In this document: positions 1 to 8,585 of the stretch, piece after piece
Layout of the letters: each line of letters starts with the position of its first letter
How positions within the stretch are numbered: position 1 is the first letter of the stretch
The notes under the pieces: model-generated
Databases searched by the model: none
Told to the model about the DNA's origin: nothing
Seen by the model: only the letters and a program-made list of their open reading frames with translations
Position numbers and translations under genes: made by a program
Assembly: GCA_016930995.1 (NCBI GenBank)
Contig: JAFGFQ010000053.1
Span: 1-36,780, forward strand
Length of the DNA stretch: 36,780 nt
From: Thermoplasmatota archaeon
GTDB taxonomy: Archaea; Thermoplasmatota; E2; DHVEG-1
Direction: 5' to 3'

Positions 1-245
1 CCATTTCTACATCCTTTTTTACATCTGAATTTAACCATTGCTCCAAGAACTTCATAACAAGTATCGTACTCTTTGAATGCCTCACCAAAACTTTGTTCTG
101 ATACGGCATGGGCAAATTTATCATATTTATATGCTCGTAATTCTTTTCGTAAATCTCGTGCTAAATCAGGTATTTTTCCAGTAAAACCATGACAATCTAA
201 ACAACACAATCCGCAATAAGCGACTAATGATTCCTTTTCGGGCAT
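1..245 (-). CDS. DUF3795-type cysteine-rich protein (3' part cut by window edge)
   Basis: The reading frame opens at ATG 245 and runs off the window after 81 codons. The N-terminus reads MPEKESLVAYCGLCCLDC, with the CGLCC-x2-C cysteine cluster that marks small DUF3795 proteins. More cysteines follow near residue 68 and in the CKKGC stretch at the edge, so metal binding is likely but no reaction is known. A TATA-like element (minus-strand ATTATTTATA, about 269-278) lies some 26 bp before the ATG, which suggests a leaderless transcript. Family assignment is by motif only; the C-terminus is not visible. Confidence 0.75.
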   Translation of the reverse strand, partial: MPEKESLVAYCGLCCLDCHGFTGKIPDLARDLRKELRAYKYDKFAHAVSEQSFGEAFKEYDTCYEVLGAMVKFRCKKGCRN

Positions 246-282
246 AAGTTATCTTTAAAGAAAGTCGATATAAATAATTTTA

Positions 283-316
283 TGCAGGGGAAGGGATGTG
301 AACCCATGGAGCGTCC
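283..316 (-). repeat. tRNA-Leu 3'-end-like fragment (repeat copy A)
   Basis: Read on the minus strand, this has a variable-arm-like GGACGCTCC hairpin, a T-arm-like GGGTTCACATCCC and an acceptor-like CCCCTGC followed by A. That is the order found in the 3' half of a class II (Leu-type) tRNA. No matching GCAGGGG 5' half lies within the following 150 bases, so it is not an intact tRNA. Two further copies of the TGCAGGGGAAGGGA core occur near the other end of the window, in the same orientation. An 8-bp inverted repeat (ACGGGTAA at 364-371, TTACCCGT at 422-429) is the only other structure seen between 246 and 549. Confidence 0.5.
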
Positions 317-549
317 TTTATAAGAATTCTGCATGATATAAGTCTATCACTTTGAACCAAAACACGGGTAATCTATTGATTATGGTTTTTATTGATGTCA
401 TTAGATGATATTGAACACTTGTTACCCGTTTTATTAAACAAATAAGAAATGAGATGTCGCCATCGTTTTGATTAATTTTGAATTCTTTCCTTATAAAATA
501 CTCTATCAATTATAATAAGGATGACGCTAATTTTTAATTTTTAGGTGAT

Positions 550-708
550 ATGTTGGTAAATGAAAGGAAAGACCCCTACAGGATTAGAATTCCTGTTATT
601 TGGAGTGAGATAGAAAGAAGGCTAGAATTTCAGGAGAATCTTTGGAAAAACATAATTAAAGTATTACCAACCACAGTATTTAATTGTTTAAAGAGATACC
701 TGTCCTGA
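550..708 (+). CDS. Small ORF (52 aa), possibly coupled to the Dph6-like gene
   Basis: The frame begins MLVNERKDPYRIRIPVIWSE and ends at TGA 706-708, sharing the A with the ATG (708-710) of the next gene (TGATG), an arrangement typical of translational coupling. The product would be basic, amphipathic and without a signal peptide or known motif. AGGTGA directly precedes the ATG, too close for an ideal ribosome site. An AATTATAATA stretch near 508-517 could be a TATA box. I do not recognise the protein, and it may be a chance ORF in the leader of the downstream gene. Confidence 0.3.
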   Translation: MLVNERKDPYRIRIPVIWSEIERRLEFQENLWKNIIKVLPTTVFNCLKRYLS

Positions 709-1379
709 TGAGAGTCGCAGCATTGTTCTCCGGTGGGAAAGACTCTGTCTTTGCCGTGTATATTGCAAAGCAGTACGGCTGGGAGATCCCCTTTCTTGTG
801 ACATTGTTTCCAGAGCAGTCTGATTCATGGATGTTTCATTCCATCAATATTCATCAGACTGAGTACCTTGCACGAGCGATAGGCATTCCTCTCGTGAAAA
901 GAACGACCCCGGCAGAAAAAGAAACAGAACTCTTTGATTTGAAAACGGTCTTACAAGACCTTGAGATCGACGGGGTGGTCAGCGGGGCGATCGCCTCAGA
1001 GTATCAGCGGACGCGCATCGAGAAGGTTACCGAGGAGCTAGGGCTCAAGTCGTTTACCCCGCTCTGGCATAAAAACCAGGAGCTCTTACTGCGAGACCAG
1101 GTCAAGGCAGGGTTCCACATCATCGTTGTCGGGGTATTCGCAGAAGGCTTTAATGAAACCTGGCTAGGGAAAACCATTGATGAAGACGCGATCGATGCAT
1201 TGGTTCATCTGCATGATATACAGGGGATTAACATCGCCGGGGAGGGCGGGGAGTACGAAACATTAGTCCTCGATGGGCCGCTTTTTTCCAAAAAACTTGT
1301 TATTGATGAATCTGAGAAAGAATGGAACCGGGACTCTGGGGTGTTCCGGGTGCAGAAAGCTCATCTTGAGGCTGTTTAA
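708..1379 (+). CDS. Dph6-like ATP-PP-loop protein (diphthine-ammonia ligase family)
   Basis: A 223-residue member of the TIGR00290/ATP_bind_4 family. The eukaryotic relative Dph6 performs the last amidation of diphthamide on elongation factor 2, and archaeal members are presumed to do the same. The PP-loop SGGKDS is at residues 8-13, GAIASEYQ at about 93-100 and the family signature EGGEYET at 179-185. ATG 708 is chosen because it gives the usual MRVAALFSGGKDS start; an upstream ATG at 684 would add eight unlikely residues. The stop codon shares TTAA with the stop of the convergent PqqD-like gene. Confidence 0.85.
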   Translation: MRVAALFSGGKDSVFAVYIAKQYGWEIPFLVTLFPEQSDSWMFHSINIHQTEYLARAIGIPLVKRTTPAEKETELFDLKTVLQDLEIDGVVSGAIASEYQRTRIEKVTEELGLKSFTPLWHKNQELLLRDQVKAGFHIIVVGVFAEGFNETWLGKTIDEDAIDALVHLHDIQGINIAGEGGEYETLVLDGPLFSKKLVIDESEKEWNRDSGVFRVQKAHLEAV

Positions 1380-1738
1380 TACGAAAGATAATTAAGGGCT
1401 TTCAGCTGCTGTAAAAACAAGAACAGGCGCTGGTCAATGTTTTTTTCGTTAGGGAACTGTTTGGTGATGAGCTCAAGGATTTCTTTGACTGTTTTTGTTC
1501 CATCGCAGAATGTCCAGATAAGCGACCCGAGCTGGTCAAGGTGTGCTTCGAACGTGTTCTGCCGCTTTAAGACTTTACAAAACGACTGACCGATTTTCCC
1601 GGTGAATTTTGGGACGGTAATAGCGACAATCCCCGTATCATTGGTGGACCAGGGGAACGCTCCTCGTTTTGGTACGTAGGTCAGAAACTCGTCGACCGTC
1701 GGTAGTCCTTTACTTTTCGTCTTTGGCGTAGATTTCCC
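1376..1738 (-). CDS. PqqD-like small protein downstream of the OPT transporter, start codon unclear
   Basis: The minus-strand frame encodes a protein reading GLPTVDEFLTYVPKRGAFPW near its start and ending LFLFLQQLKALNYLSY. Its central part (QLGSLIWTFCDGTKTVKEIL) matches the PqqD fold, a small peptide-binding domain; stand-alone archaeal members have unknown function. The frame is open from an in-frame TGA at 1739-1741 but holds no ATG, GTG or TTG before the conserved region, which begins near 1708. The OPT stop codon (1710-1712) overlaps that point, so the genes are surely co-transcribed. A CTG start, frameshifting from the OPT gene, or a missing base could each explain the absent start. The gene ends tail to tail with the Dph6-like gene, overlapping by 4 nt. 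Confidence 0.7.
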   Translation of the reverse strand, partial: GKSTPKTKSKGLPTVDEFLTYVPKRGAFPWSTNDTGIVAITVPKFTGKIGQSFCKVLKRQNTFEAHLDQLGSLIWTFCDGTKTVKEILELITKQFPNEKNIDQRLFLFLQQLKALNYLSY

Positions 1739-3761
1739 TCAATGGGATGTAGGCTAGGAGCGCTGCGATGAACACCCAGACGAGCACCGATGGTAGGATC
1801 GGCGGGTAGTCGAAGATTGCGAAGTTTAATCCTCCGATGATGAGGAACGCGACGATAACACCCATCAGGGCTTCTCCTGCGATTAATCCCGCGGTCAGAA
1901 GAAGTCCGGTTCTTATAATCTTTTCTTTGGGAGCCACATCGGTTTGTTTGATGGCAAGGTCCCAGTCGCTGATCTCCTCCTCCTGCGCTGAGCCAAATTT
2001 CTTTTCGATTGCCTTATTGGTGATTGCCCGGACGATTCCCCCAGCAAAAATCGGGGTGCTGAGCGTAAACGGCAGATAAATACCGATGGCGACAGGCAGC
2101 ACAGGGAGGTTGATGAGGATTAAGACGAACGCAAGCACGGCCCCAGCGACCACGAACGGCCAGACCATCTCCCCGCCTAGGACTCCCTGGACGATCCCCT
2201 GCATGAGAAACGCTTGGGGAGCTGGGAGATTTGTGCTTCCGATATGGTACGCCTTGTCCAATGCCTGGATGACCAAGGCAAGGATGGGGGCTGCGGCAGC
2301 AACGCCGATGATTTCTGCTATCTGCTGGTTGCGTGGTGTCGCACCAATCATCTGACCACAGGTCATGGATTGAAGGACATCCCCGGAGATGGCGGCGGCA
2401 CAGCAGATGACCGCGGCGATGAGAATCGCAATCCCTGCGGCGCCAACGTTACCAGAAAGGCCGAACCCAAGAAGAATAAGCGAGGTGATGAGCAAGACAG
2501 AGACGGTGACACCGGAGATAGGGTTGTTTGATGAGCCAAGCAGTCCAGCCATGTATCCAGCGATCGCGCTTGCGATGAATGCGAAAAGAATAGCAAACAC
2601 CGCCATGATTGCGGACACAGCCCAGAGGTTGGAGATGTAGACATAAATAAGGAATACAGGGATCGTCAGGGCACCGATCATGAGGAAGACGAATTTGAAG
2701 TTCAGATCTGTGTCGGTCCTTTTCTTGGCTTCCATCGTTCCTCCTTTGATGCCTGCGACAGCCTCTTTGATGCCGCTAGCAAGGTTCGATCGGAGTTTAA
2801 AGATGGTGTATAGCCCACCGACGACCATGGCACCCACACCGATGTAACGGATGTAGTGGCCCCAGATGGAAAAGAACCCCCAGATCTGATAACCGACATC
2901 GGGATTTCCGAATCCAAGGGCGAGTGCATCGGTCACCTCTGACGGAGTTGATGGTGTAGGCAGACCTGTGGCTAATGCGATGAGTGGGACAAGGATGACC
3001 CAGCCGAGAAGACCACCAACGAAGACAAACGCAGCGATCTTCGGACCGATGATCCACCCGACACCAAGGAGTGCTGGTGAGGTCGCAACACCGCCGTAGA
3101 AGACACCTGATTTTTCTCCACCACCGATGTTGAATTTTCCGATGTCTGCAATCCCATGAACAGCGCCGGCGAACATTTGAAGTCCGACTTGACCGAACTT
3201 AAATAAAGCGGATACGAGAACTCCAATGATGAGCCAGATGCCGCTTACACCGCTTCCCGTTGTCTTCTTCCCGGTGTCGGCTTCGTTTCCACCTACGGTT
3301 GTGGTAAGGACCGCAGCGACAGCGACACCTTCGGGGAAGGGAAGATCGGTTTTGATGATAAGTGCACGTCTCAGAGGGACCATCCAAAGGACACCAAGCA
3401 TTCCACCAAGTAATGCTATCAGGGTCGTCTCGAGATAATGAATCTCAGTCCAGGTTCCAATAAGAACCAGGGCAGGGATGGTAAAAATAACTCCTGCTGC
3501 AAGTGCCTCTCCGGCTGCAGCGCCCATCATCCCGATGTTGACTTCTAAAATCGTTCCTTTGAACGGTCTAAGAAAAGCAAATGCCATGACTGCGCCAGGG
3601 ATAACTGCGGAAACGGTCATACCAGCATAAAGACCAAGATATGCGTTTGCCGCTCCAAGAACGATTGCGAGAATAGCTCCGACCAGCACCGCTTTGATTG
3701 TGAGCTCCGGAATCTTCTTTTCCGCTGGGATAAATGAATGAAAATCGTCTCGAGATGACAT
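1710..3761 (-). CDS. OPT family oligopeptide/metal-complex transporter
   Basis: A 683-residue, very hydrophobic protein with about 15 predicted membrane segments, the normal size for prokaryotic OPT proteins. The N-terminal stretch LGAANAYLGLYAGMTVSAVIPGA (residues 36-58) and the later ISGDVLQSMTCGQMIGATPRNQQ are hallmark OPT motifs. The family moves small peptides or metal chelates across the cytoplasmic membrane, probably with protons; the substrate cannot be read from sequence. With secreted peptidases elsewhere in the window, peptide uptake is plausible. ATG 3761 follows a TATA box by about 32 bp, so the leader is very short. A PqqD-like frame follows immediately. Confidence 0.92.
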   Translation of the reverse strand: MSSRDDFHSFIPAEKKIPELTIKAVLVGAILAIVLGAANAYLGLYAGMTVSAVIPGAVMAFAFLRPFKGTILEVNIGMMGAAAGEALAAGVIFTIPALVLIGTWTEIHYLETTLIALLGGMLGVLWMVPLRRALIIKTDLPFPEGVAVAAVLTTTVGGNEADTGKKTTGSGVSGIWLIIGVLVSALFKFGQVGLQMFAGAVHGIADIGKFNIGGGEKSGVFYGGVATSPALLGVGWIIGPKIAAFVFVGGLLGWVILVPLIALATGLPTPSTPSEVTDALALGFGNPDVGYQIWGFFSIWGHYIRYIGVGAMVVGGLYTIFKLRSNLASGIKEAVAGIKGGTMEAKKRTDTDLNFKFVFLMIGALTIPVFLIYVYISNLWAVSAIMAVFAILFAFIASAIAGYMAGLLGSSNNPISGVTVSVLLITSLILLGFGLSGNVGAAGIAILIAAVICCAAAISGDVLQSMTCGQMIGATPRNQQIAEIIGVAAAAPILALVIQALDKAYHIGSTNLPAPQAFLMQGIVQGVLGGEMVWPFVVAGAVLAFVLILINLPVLPVAIGIYLPFTLSTPIFAGGIVRAITNKAIEKKFGSAQEEEISDWDLAIKQTDVAPKEKIIRTGLLLTAGLIAGEALMGVIVAFLIIGGLNFAIFDYPPILPSVLVWVFIAALLAYIPLREIYAKDEK

Positions 3762-3792
3762 AGATAATCAATATGATAAATATATTTCAGTG

Positions 3793-3800
3793 TTTATAAA
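3793..3800 (-). promoter_or_regulatory. TATA box of the OPT gene
   Basis: TTTATAAA, with GGT just upstream on the minus strand as a possible BRE. Initiation about 26 bp downstream falls near 3770, leaving a leader of roughly 10 nt or less. Confidence 0.6.
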
Positions 3801-3840
3801 ACCATCGGTTAAAAGTCTCTCCTTACGAAACGTAATTTTT

Positions 3841-5091
3841 TTATAAATCAATGGGGTACCGTAAAATCCCTGCAAGACCACTGAACGCGGAATACAAGGA
3901 CTCTCCTTCCTCGCTGTTTCTTGAGATAAGCTTGACTGTCGCATTGGTTTTATCTGCAAGGTCTGAAAGCTCATCAATCAGATCGATCTTTTGAGTGATC
4001 TCCAAGGATAGTGAGGTGGGGCATTTCGGGCATGTCGGTGGGTTGAAATCCTCTATAGTCTCTTCATCAACTGTTTTCTCTAGCAGATAGCCGCATGACG
4101 AGCATTTCATGGTGATTCGGTACTTGCGCAGGTCTTCTGAGAGTAGCAGCGTATCGACCACACCCATCTCAAGGGCTTTTCTCACATGATGCTCCCCGTA
4201 CACCGCGAGACTTTTTTCTGTTTTAGTGATTTCTGAGAGAAATCGTTTCATTATTTTTTTTTCTTGCGACACTTTTAGGTCTGTCATTTTATCAGACGCG
4301 TTTGTCACCAGTTCCCGGAGACCAAACTCATCGGTATAGCCGGTGTCAAATGTATCGATGATTTTGTTCTGAATCTCATAATGGAGGTACGATTCATTGA
4401 CGAAATAGTGTTTTGTTGGACCAGGTCCCCCAACCAAGATACCTTTGAGTTTCGGTTCCGCAAGGAAAATCTCGCTTGCCCGCTCCCCACATTTCACGAA
4501 CCATTCGTGGGCAGCAATCTCGGTTAATCGTTCGAATCTCCGCTGAGATTGACCGCCTCGCCCGTGTTTTCCGGGAACCTGTGAGGTCATATATCGTATC
4601 AGCTCCACGCGACTCCCTCGCAGCATCCCAACGGTGCATTCCCTTCGGTCGATGAGAAACAGGCCGTAGATTTCTCTTTCGGTGAGCATCTCCTCCAGAG
4701 GTTCGGTGTAGAACTGCGAGTCGCATCGATACAGAAACGTAATCACCGGCATCGGTGGTTCGATGATATAGGCAACCATGTCTGTTTTGTCTGCACCAAT
4801 ACTCTTATGACCGACAAACATAGCAAGCCCATGTGATGGGGGTTGCTTGAATGTCTTCAGTCGGCTCATGATTGATTCAATCGCGGAGAGCACGTTCTTC
4901 ATCGTGGTCTTTGATTTGATGTTCTGAGACTGGGAGTACTCGTTCCGGAGGTATGCTACCACATCGAAGATCTGTTTTGACGGTGGGACGTATAAGGAGA
5001 TAAGCTCGGTGTGTTTGCCTCTGCATTTCTTTAGCTCTTCCAGTTGACGTTTCAGATCGTAGATCTGCCGTTGCGTCATTTCATCTGCCAT
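3841..5091 (-). CDS. prf1: Archaeal peptide chain release factor aRF1
   Basis: A 416-residue class I release factor that recognises all three stop codons and triggers peptidyl-tRNA hydrolysis. NIKS, the stop-recognition motif, is at residues 57-60. The catalytic GGQ is at 179-181 within KHGRGGQSQRRFERL. The C-terminal domain carries a CSSCGY...CPKCP zinc-ribbon-like pair. ATG 5091 is preferred over GTG 5103 because AAAGGTG stands 9 nt before it. It is codirectional with, and 64 bp downstream of, the aCPSF2-like gene, so translation termination and RNA 3'-end processing factors may share transcripts. Confidence 0.95.
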   Translation of the reverse strand: MADEMTQRQIYDLKRQLEELKKCRGKHTELISLYVPPSKQIFDVVAYLRNEYSQSQNIKSKTTMKNVLSAIESIMSRLKTFKQPPSHGLAMFVGHKSIGADKTDMVAYIIEPPMPVITFLYRCDSQFYTEPLEEMLTEREIYGLFLIDRRECTVGMLRGSRVELIRYMTSQVPGKHGRGGQSQRRFERLTEIAAHEWFVKCGERASEIFLAEPKLKGILVGGPGPTKHYFVNESYLHYEIQNKIIDTFDTGYTDEFGLRELVTNASDKMTDLKVSQEKKIMKRFLSEITKTEKSLAVYGEHHVRKALEMGVVDTLLLSEDLRKYRITMKCSSCGYLLEKTVDEETIEDFNPPTCPKCPTSLSLEITQKIDLIDELSDLADKTNATVKLISRNSEEGESLYSAFSGLAGILRYPIDL

Positions 5092-5155
5092 AGGTCGTAA
5101 CACCTTTTGTATTCTCTTTTATTAATCATTGTTTGAAAATTATAGTAAGCGGTTG

Positions 5156-6397
5156 TTATAACGAGAACTGTTCCCCTCTCATGGGAGTGAATACTTCCGC
5201 GGTATCTTTCAATGCCTCTACAAGCGGGGTACGGTCGGCGCTGTGGAACAGCACGATTTTTTCAGGTTTGCAATGTGTTGCGAACTGGACTAGCTCACGA
5301 TGACCTGCATGTGCAGAGAAATCATAGTATTTCACCTCGCAGCTCACTTTTTCGATGACACCGTAGAAATTAAGTTTCCCTTTTTCTATCAAGAGTCTAC
5401 TATTGGTCCCTGGGATTTGATACCCGGTGAGAAGCACCGCGCTTTTCTTATCATTTTTCAACTTGTTCATGTACGATAAAATAGGACCCCCGTCCATCAT
5501 GCCACTTGAAGTAACGATAACTTCTGCGTTCATCGCACTTTTTCGGCTCTGTTCTGAATGGATCATGTTGACTTTCTTAAGTGCTTTTTTAAGATCCTCT
5601 AGAGATCGGAGGTACTTCGGATACTTCAAATAGATTTTTGAAATCTTTTTTCCCATTCCGTCGAACCAGACGTTATACCCAGTATCTTTGAGGACGAGAA
5701 GGATTTCTTGTGAGCGAGAGACTGCAAACGCCGGAATGATTGCAGTGCCGCCTCGATTAATGACATCCTCTATTTTTTCAAGGAATTCTCTCTCCAATTG
5801 TTTCCTATTTTCATGTTCCCTGCCTGCGTAGGTTCCTTCCATGAACAGTATATCGCAGGGAACCGGTTTTGTCCCTTTAACGAGTCTCGTATCAATGGTG
5901 TTGAAATCACCGGTGAATAATAACCGTTTGTCTCCAATAAGTTCAAACATGAGCGCACCAGGGATATGACCTGCGGAATGGTAATGCACATGGTAGTTCT
6001 CCCCAAGTTCTCGTCGCTTCCCTGGTTCAACAGGGACATAACTGTGCTCTGCTTCTTTGACATCGGCATTGGTAAAAGGAATTGAGTAGCCATCCATTTG
6101 GGCTATTTTGACGGTATCTTTTTGTAAGAGATTACTGATGACAGCGGTTGGTTCTGTCGTTATGATGCGGTGATCTGATTCTGAGCAGAGCCAGGGGATC
6201 ATACCGCAATGATCGAGATGCGAATGAGTAAGGAATGTAAGGTCAACCGGTGGTGGCGGGAGAGGAAACGTTGGTGGTTTTCCTGGTGACATCCCATAAT
6301 CGAACAGGAATCTCATATCTTCGATTTCAAGAATCATTGCTAAATTTCCGACTTCGTCGCTGCCACCGAGAAATTGACATTGGATGTTAGAATTCAT
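5156..6397 (-). CDS. Beta-CASP metallo-beta-lactamase ribonuclease (aCPSF2-like)
   Basis: A 413-residue metallo-beta-lactamase/beta-CASP nuclease, likely cytoplasmic and acting on RNA. The zinc motif HSHLDH is at residues 58-63, followed by HSAGHIPGA, the FTGDFN metal ligand, GTYAGREH, the beta-CASP segment SSGMMDGGP, and a terminal HSAD. It lacks the N-terminal KH domains of aCPSF1/FttA, so aCPSF2 (or an archaeal RNase J) is the better comparison. ATG 6397 has AGGT at 9-nt spacing; ATG 6403, or TTG 6406 next to the SD, are alternatives that add two or three residues. It precedes aRF1 on the same strand. Confidence 0.88.
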   Translation of the reverse strand: MNSNIQCQFLGGSDEVGNLAMILEIEDMRFLFDYGMSPGKPPTFPLPPPPVDLTFLTHSHLDHCGMIPWLCSESDHRIITTEPTAVISNLLQKDTVKIAQMDGYSIPFTNADVKEAEHSYVPVEPGKRRELGENYHVHYHSAGHIPGALMFELIGDKRLLFTGDFNTIDTRLVKGTKPVPCDILFMEGTYAGREHENRKQLEREFLEKIEDVINRGGTAIIPAFAVSRSQEILLVLKDTGYNVWFDGMGKKISKIYLKYPKYLRSLEDLKKALKKVNMIHSEQSRKSAMNAEVIVTSSGMMDGGPILSYMNKLKNDKKSAVLLTGYQIPGTNSRLLIEKGKLNFYGVIEKVSCEVKYYDFSAHAGHRELVQFATHCKPEKIVLFHSADRTPLVEALKDTAEVFTPMRGEQFSL

Positions 6398-6434
6398 GTA
6401 CATCAAACCTTTTTACAATCAAGGCCTCCTAAAG

Positions 6435-6455
6435 AAAAAAGAGGTTGATTAACCT
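6435..6455 (-). terminator. Hairpin plus T-run after nfeD
   Basis: On the minus strand, AGGTT-AATC-AACCT (6455-6442) is followed within two bases by TTTTTT (6440-6435), just beyond the nfeD stop codon. Archaeal polymerase mainly responds to the T-run, so the hairpin's contribution is uncertain. Confidence 0.5.
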
Positions 6456-6459
6456 TTGG

Positions 6460-7773
6460 TCATCTCGTCAGTGGCTTCACAATCAGGGTTGTTTCGTCTT
6501 TATCGACGATGACAACTTTTGTGTTTGTGTCTATCACCGTGTCTGATTTCGCCTGCCAGTACTCACCCTTGTATCGAACAAAACCAGGTTTGTCTGGGCG
6601 TATTTGTTCAATAGTGATTGCGTGTTCACCAGCAAACTTCCCAAGTGATGGTTTCTTCTTTCGTATCTGAATGATTTTATAAAGTAGGAACGCAAAAAAG
6701 AGTGCAAACAGTACGATAACTATAAGCATGATTGTGAACGCATCAGCCATGTATTCACCTGATATCAACCATTTTCTTGTTGGATAGTTCGGGATGAGAA
6801 AGATCGACCCGATGATGAGACAAATAATGCCTCCGATGCCAACGGCACCGAAACCGGGAAGAACGAATATCTCAACCGCGAGCAGTAGGCATCCGATAAT
6901 TATAAAGATTATGCTTAGCGTAGAAATAGTAAATCCTGATCCAACAAGGGACAAAAGGATTGCAATGACACCAAATACCTCTGCTCCATACCCTGGTGAG
7001 GAGATACCAACCAGTAGTGCAAATATCCCAAGCATTAGCAACAACGATGTCAAGATTGGATTTGAGATGAGCTTTAGCAGCAGGATCTGTATCGAAGGCG
7101 AGTACCTGATTTGCTCTGCGTTCTTTGTCTGTAGCGTGATGGTGCCACTCGCGGTCGTGACGTTTCTCCCGTCGATGTCATTTAACAGTTGATCAACGCT
7201 GGATGCAACAAATTCGATGACGTTGCTGGTCTTTGCGACAGTCGCATTCACATTTTTGTTTTCTGTGATAAAGAGCATGGCAAGTGTTTCGTTTCTCCCA
7301 TACATCGTTGCGCGTTCTTGGAGCCATTCAACAAGTGCGTTGATGATTTTGGAGTCGTTGATGAAACGCGTCCCTTCAAGTGTCGTCTCAATGGGTTGAC
7401 ATGATCCGATGATGGTGTGATTTGCCATGGCAGCCAGCGGGGTGCTCAGAAGAATGAATGTTCCCGCGGACCAGGCGGTAGCCCCACTCGGGGAAACATA
7501 TCCGATGACGGGGATGGTGCTTTCTTTGATACGAGATGCGATTTCAAAGGTTTCATCAAGTCCGCCTCCTGGTGTGTTGAGAAGGAGGATAACTGCTTGG
7601 GCGTTATTTGCTTCCGCTTGTTGGAGGCTATCAGACATTATTTCGACGGTGGATTGATCAATGGTATCTGTTATTTCAACAAGCAGTACATTTGTGGTCT
7701 GTGCAGTCGCTCCACTTGGATAATAAAGAAGAAGAAAGAAAAAAAGAATGAAGATAGGAGAGATTCGTCTCAT
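6460..7773 (-). CDS. nfeD: NfeD/1510-N type membrane serine protease (ClpP-class)
   Basis: A 437-residue protein with four regions: signal peptide (1-24), ClpP-like protease domain (about 28-220), a cluster of transmembrane helices (about 225-365) and a C-terminal soluble OB-fold NfeD domain. By comparison with the Pyrococcus 1510-N protease, whose dyad is Ser97/Lys138, the candidates here are Ser102 in GATAWSAGT and Lys142 in NDSKI. The known relative cleaves the hydrophobic C-terminus of its partner stomatin. The start overlaps the slipin stop by 4 nt (ATGA), so the two are translationally coupled. Confidence 0.9.
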   Translation of the reverse strand: MRRISPIFILFFFLLLYYPSGATAQTTNVLLVEITDTIDQSTVEIMSDSLQQAEANNAQAVILLLNTPGGGLDETFEIASRIKESTIPVIGYVSPSGATAWSAGTFILLSTPLAAMANHTIIGSCQPIETTLEGTRFINDSKIINALVEWLQERATMYGRNETLAMLFITENKNVNATVAKTSNVIEFVASSVDQLLNDIDGRNVTTASGTITLQTKNAEQIRYSPSIQILLLKLISNPILTSLLLMLGIFALLVGISSPGYGAEVFGVIAILLSLVGSGFTISTLSIIFIIIGCLLLAVEIFVLPGFGAVGIGGIICLIIGSIFLIPNYPTRKWLISGEYMADAFTIMLIVIVLFALFFAFLLYKIIQIRKKKPSLGKFAGEHAITIEQIRPDKPGFVRYKGEYWQAKSDTVIDTNTKVVIVDKDETTLIVKPLTR

Positions 7774-8549
7774 TGTTCGACTTTTTTGTTTACTGCTTTG
7801 GCTATTCCCGCCATGGTACCTATTTCACCACCAGGGACGATGATAAGGTTTTTCTCTCGTGCGATCTCTGTGAGCGTCTGTAGCTCCCGCAGTCGTAACG
7901 CGATCGGTGTTTTTTCATACAATTTTGCCGCCTCCGTCATTTTCGCTGAAGCGAGAAGTTCTCCTTCTGCCATAATGATTCTTGATCGTTTCTCTCGCTC
8001 TGCTTCTGCTTGTTTTGCGATTGCCCGGAGCATTTCTTCTGGTAGTGAGACATCTCGTAATGTGACTGCTGATACCTTGATGCCCCAGGGATCAGTGCCG
8101 GTGTCTAAGATGGATTGGAGATTTTTATTCAGTTCTTCTCTCTGTGATAAGAGTTCATCAAGGTTTTTTTGACCAAGGATATCTCGAAGGGTGGTCTGTG
8201 CAAGTAAACTGGTTGCCATATCATAACGTTGCACTTCAACAATCGCTTTTTGGGGATCTGTGATTCGGAAATACACCACCGCGTCAACATCTACTGTGAC
8301 ATTATCGTTGGTGATGATGCGTTGTTTTGGTACATCGATGACTCGTGTTCGTAGGTCCATTCGAATAGGTTTATCGATAATTGGGATAATGAATACAAGT
8401 CCTGGACCTTTAATACCAAGCAACCGTCCTAATCGAAAGATAACGATTCGTTGGTACTCCGGCATGATTTTTATTGCTGATGCAAGAATTGCTATCAGAA
8501 AAATTACAATAACAAACAATGCGATAATAACGGTGTTGACATCAACCAT
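7770..8549 (-). CDS. Slipin/stomatin-like SPFH membrane protein
   Basis: A 259-residue stomatin-family protein with one N-terminal membrane segment (about 7-27), an SPFH domain from IKIMPEYQRIVIFRLGRLLG through the TLRDVSLPEEM region, and a charged coiled coil (AIAKQAEAEREKRSRII). The hydrophobic KNLIIVPGGE near the end is where NfeD-type proteases cut related stomatins. It probably forms oligomeric scaffolds in the membrane. A strong GGAGGT lies 5 nt before ATG 8549. The gene is divergent from enolase and forms a slipin-nfeD operon. Confidence 0.92.
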   Translation of the reverse strand: MVDVNTVIIALFVIVIFLIAILASAIKIMPEYQRIVIFRLGRLLGIKGPGLVFIIPIIDKPIRMDLRTRVIDVPKQRIITNDNVTVDVDAVVYFRITDPQKAIVEVQRYDMATSLLAQTTLRDILGQKNLDELLSQREELNKNLQSILDTGTDPWGIKVSAVTLRDVSLPEEMLRAIAKQAEAEREKRSRIIMAEGELLASAKMTEAAKLYEKTPIALRLRELQTLTEIAREKNLIIVPGGEIGTMAGIAKAVNKKVEQ

Positions 8550-8585
8550 AATTGATTACCTCCAGTGATGAAAAACCCGATTCTG

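Noticed and set aside
283..400. An intact or intron-containing tRNA-Leu gene on the minus strand
   Set aside because: No GCAGGGG 5' acceptor strand, D-arm or clean anticodon stem could be found within range.
318..509. A 63-residue minus-strand ORF
   Set aside because: It starts in the AT-rich gap, has no ribosome site or motif, and ends close to the tRNA-like fragment; probably chance.
7417..8172. A 251-residue plus-strand ORF antisense to nfeD and slipin
   Set aside because: The opposite strand has clear domains and coupling; the antisense product has no motif. The same holds for the long antisense frames over enolase/serA (9800-10372) and the translin-family gene (11164-11898).
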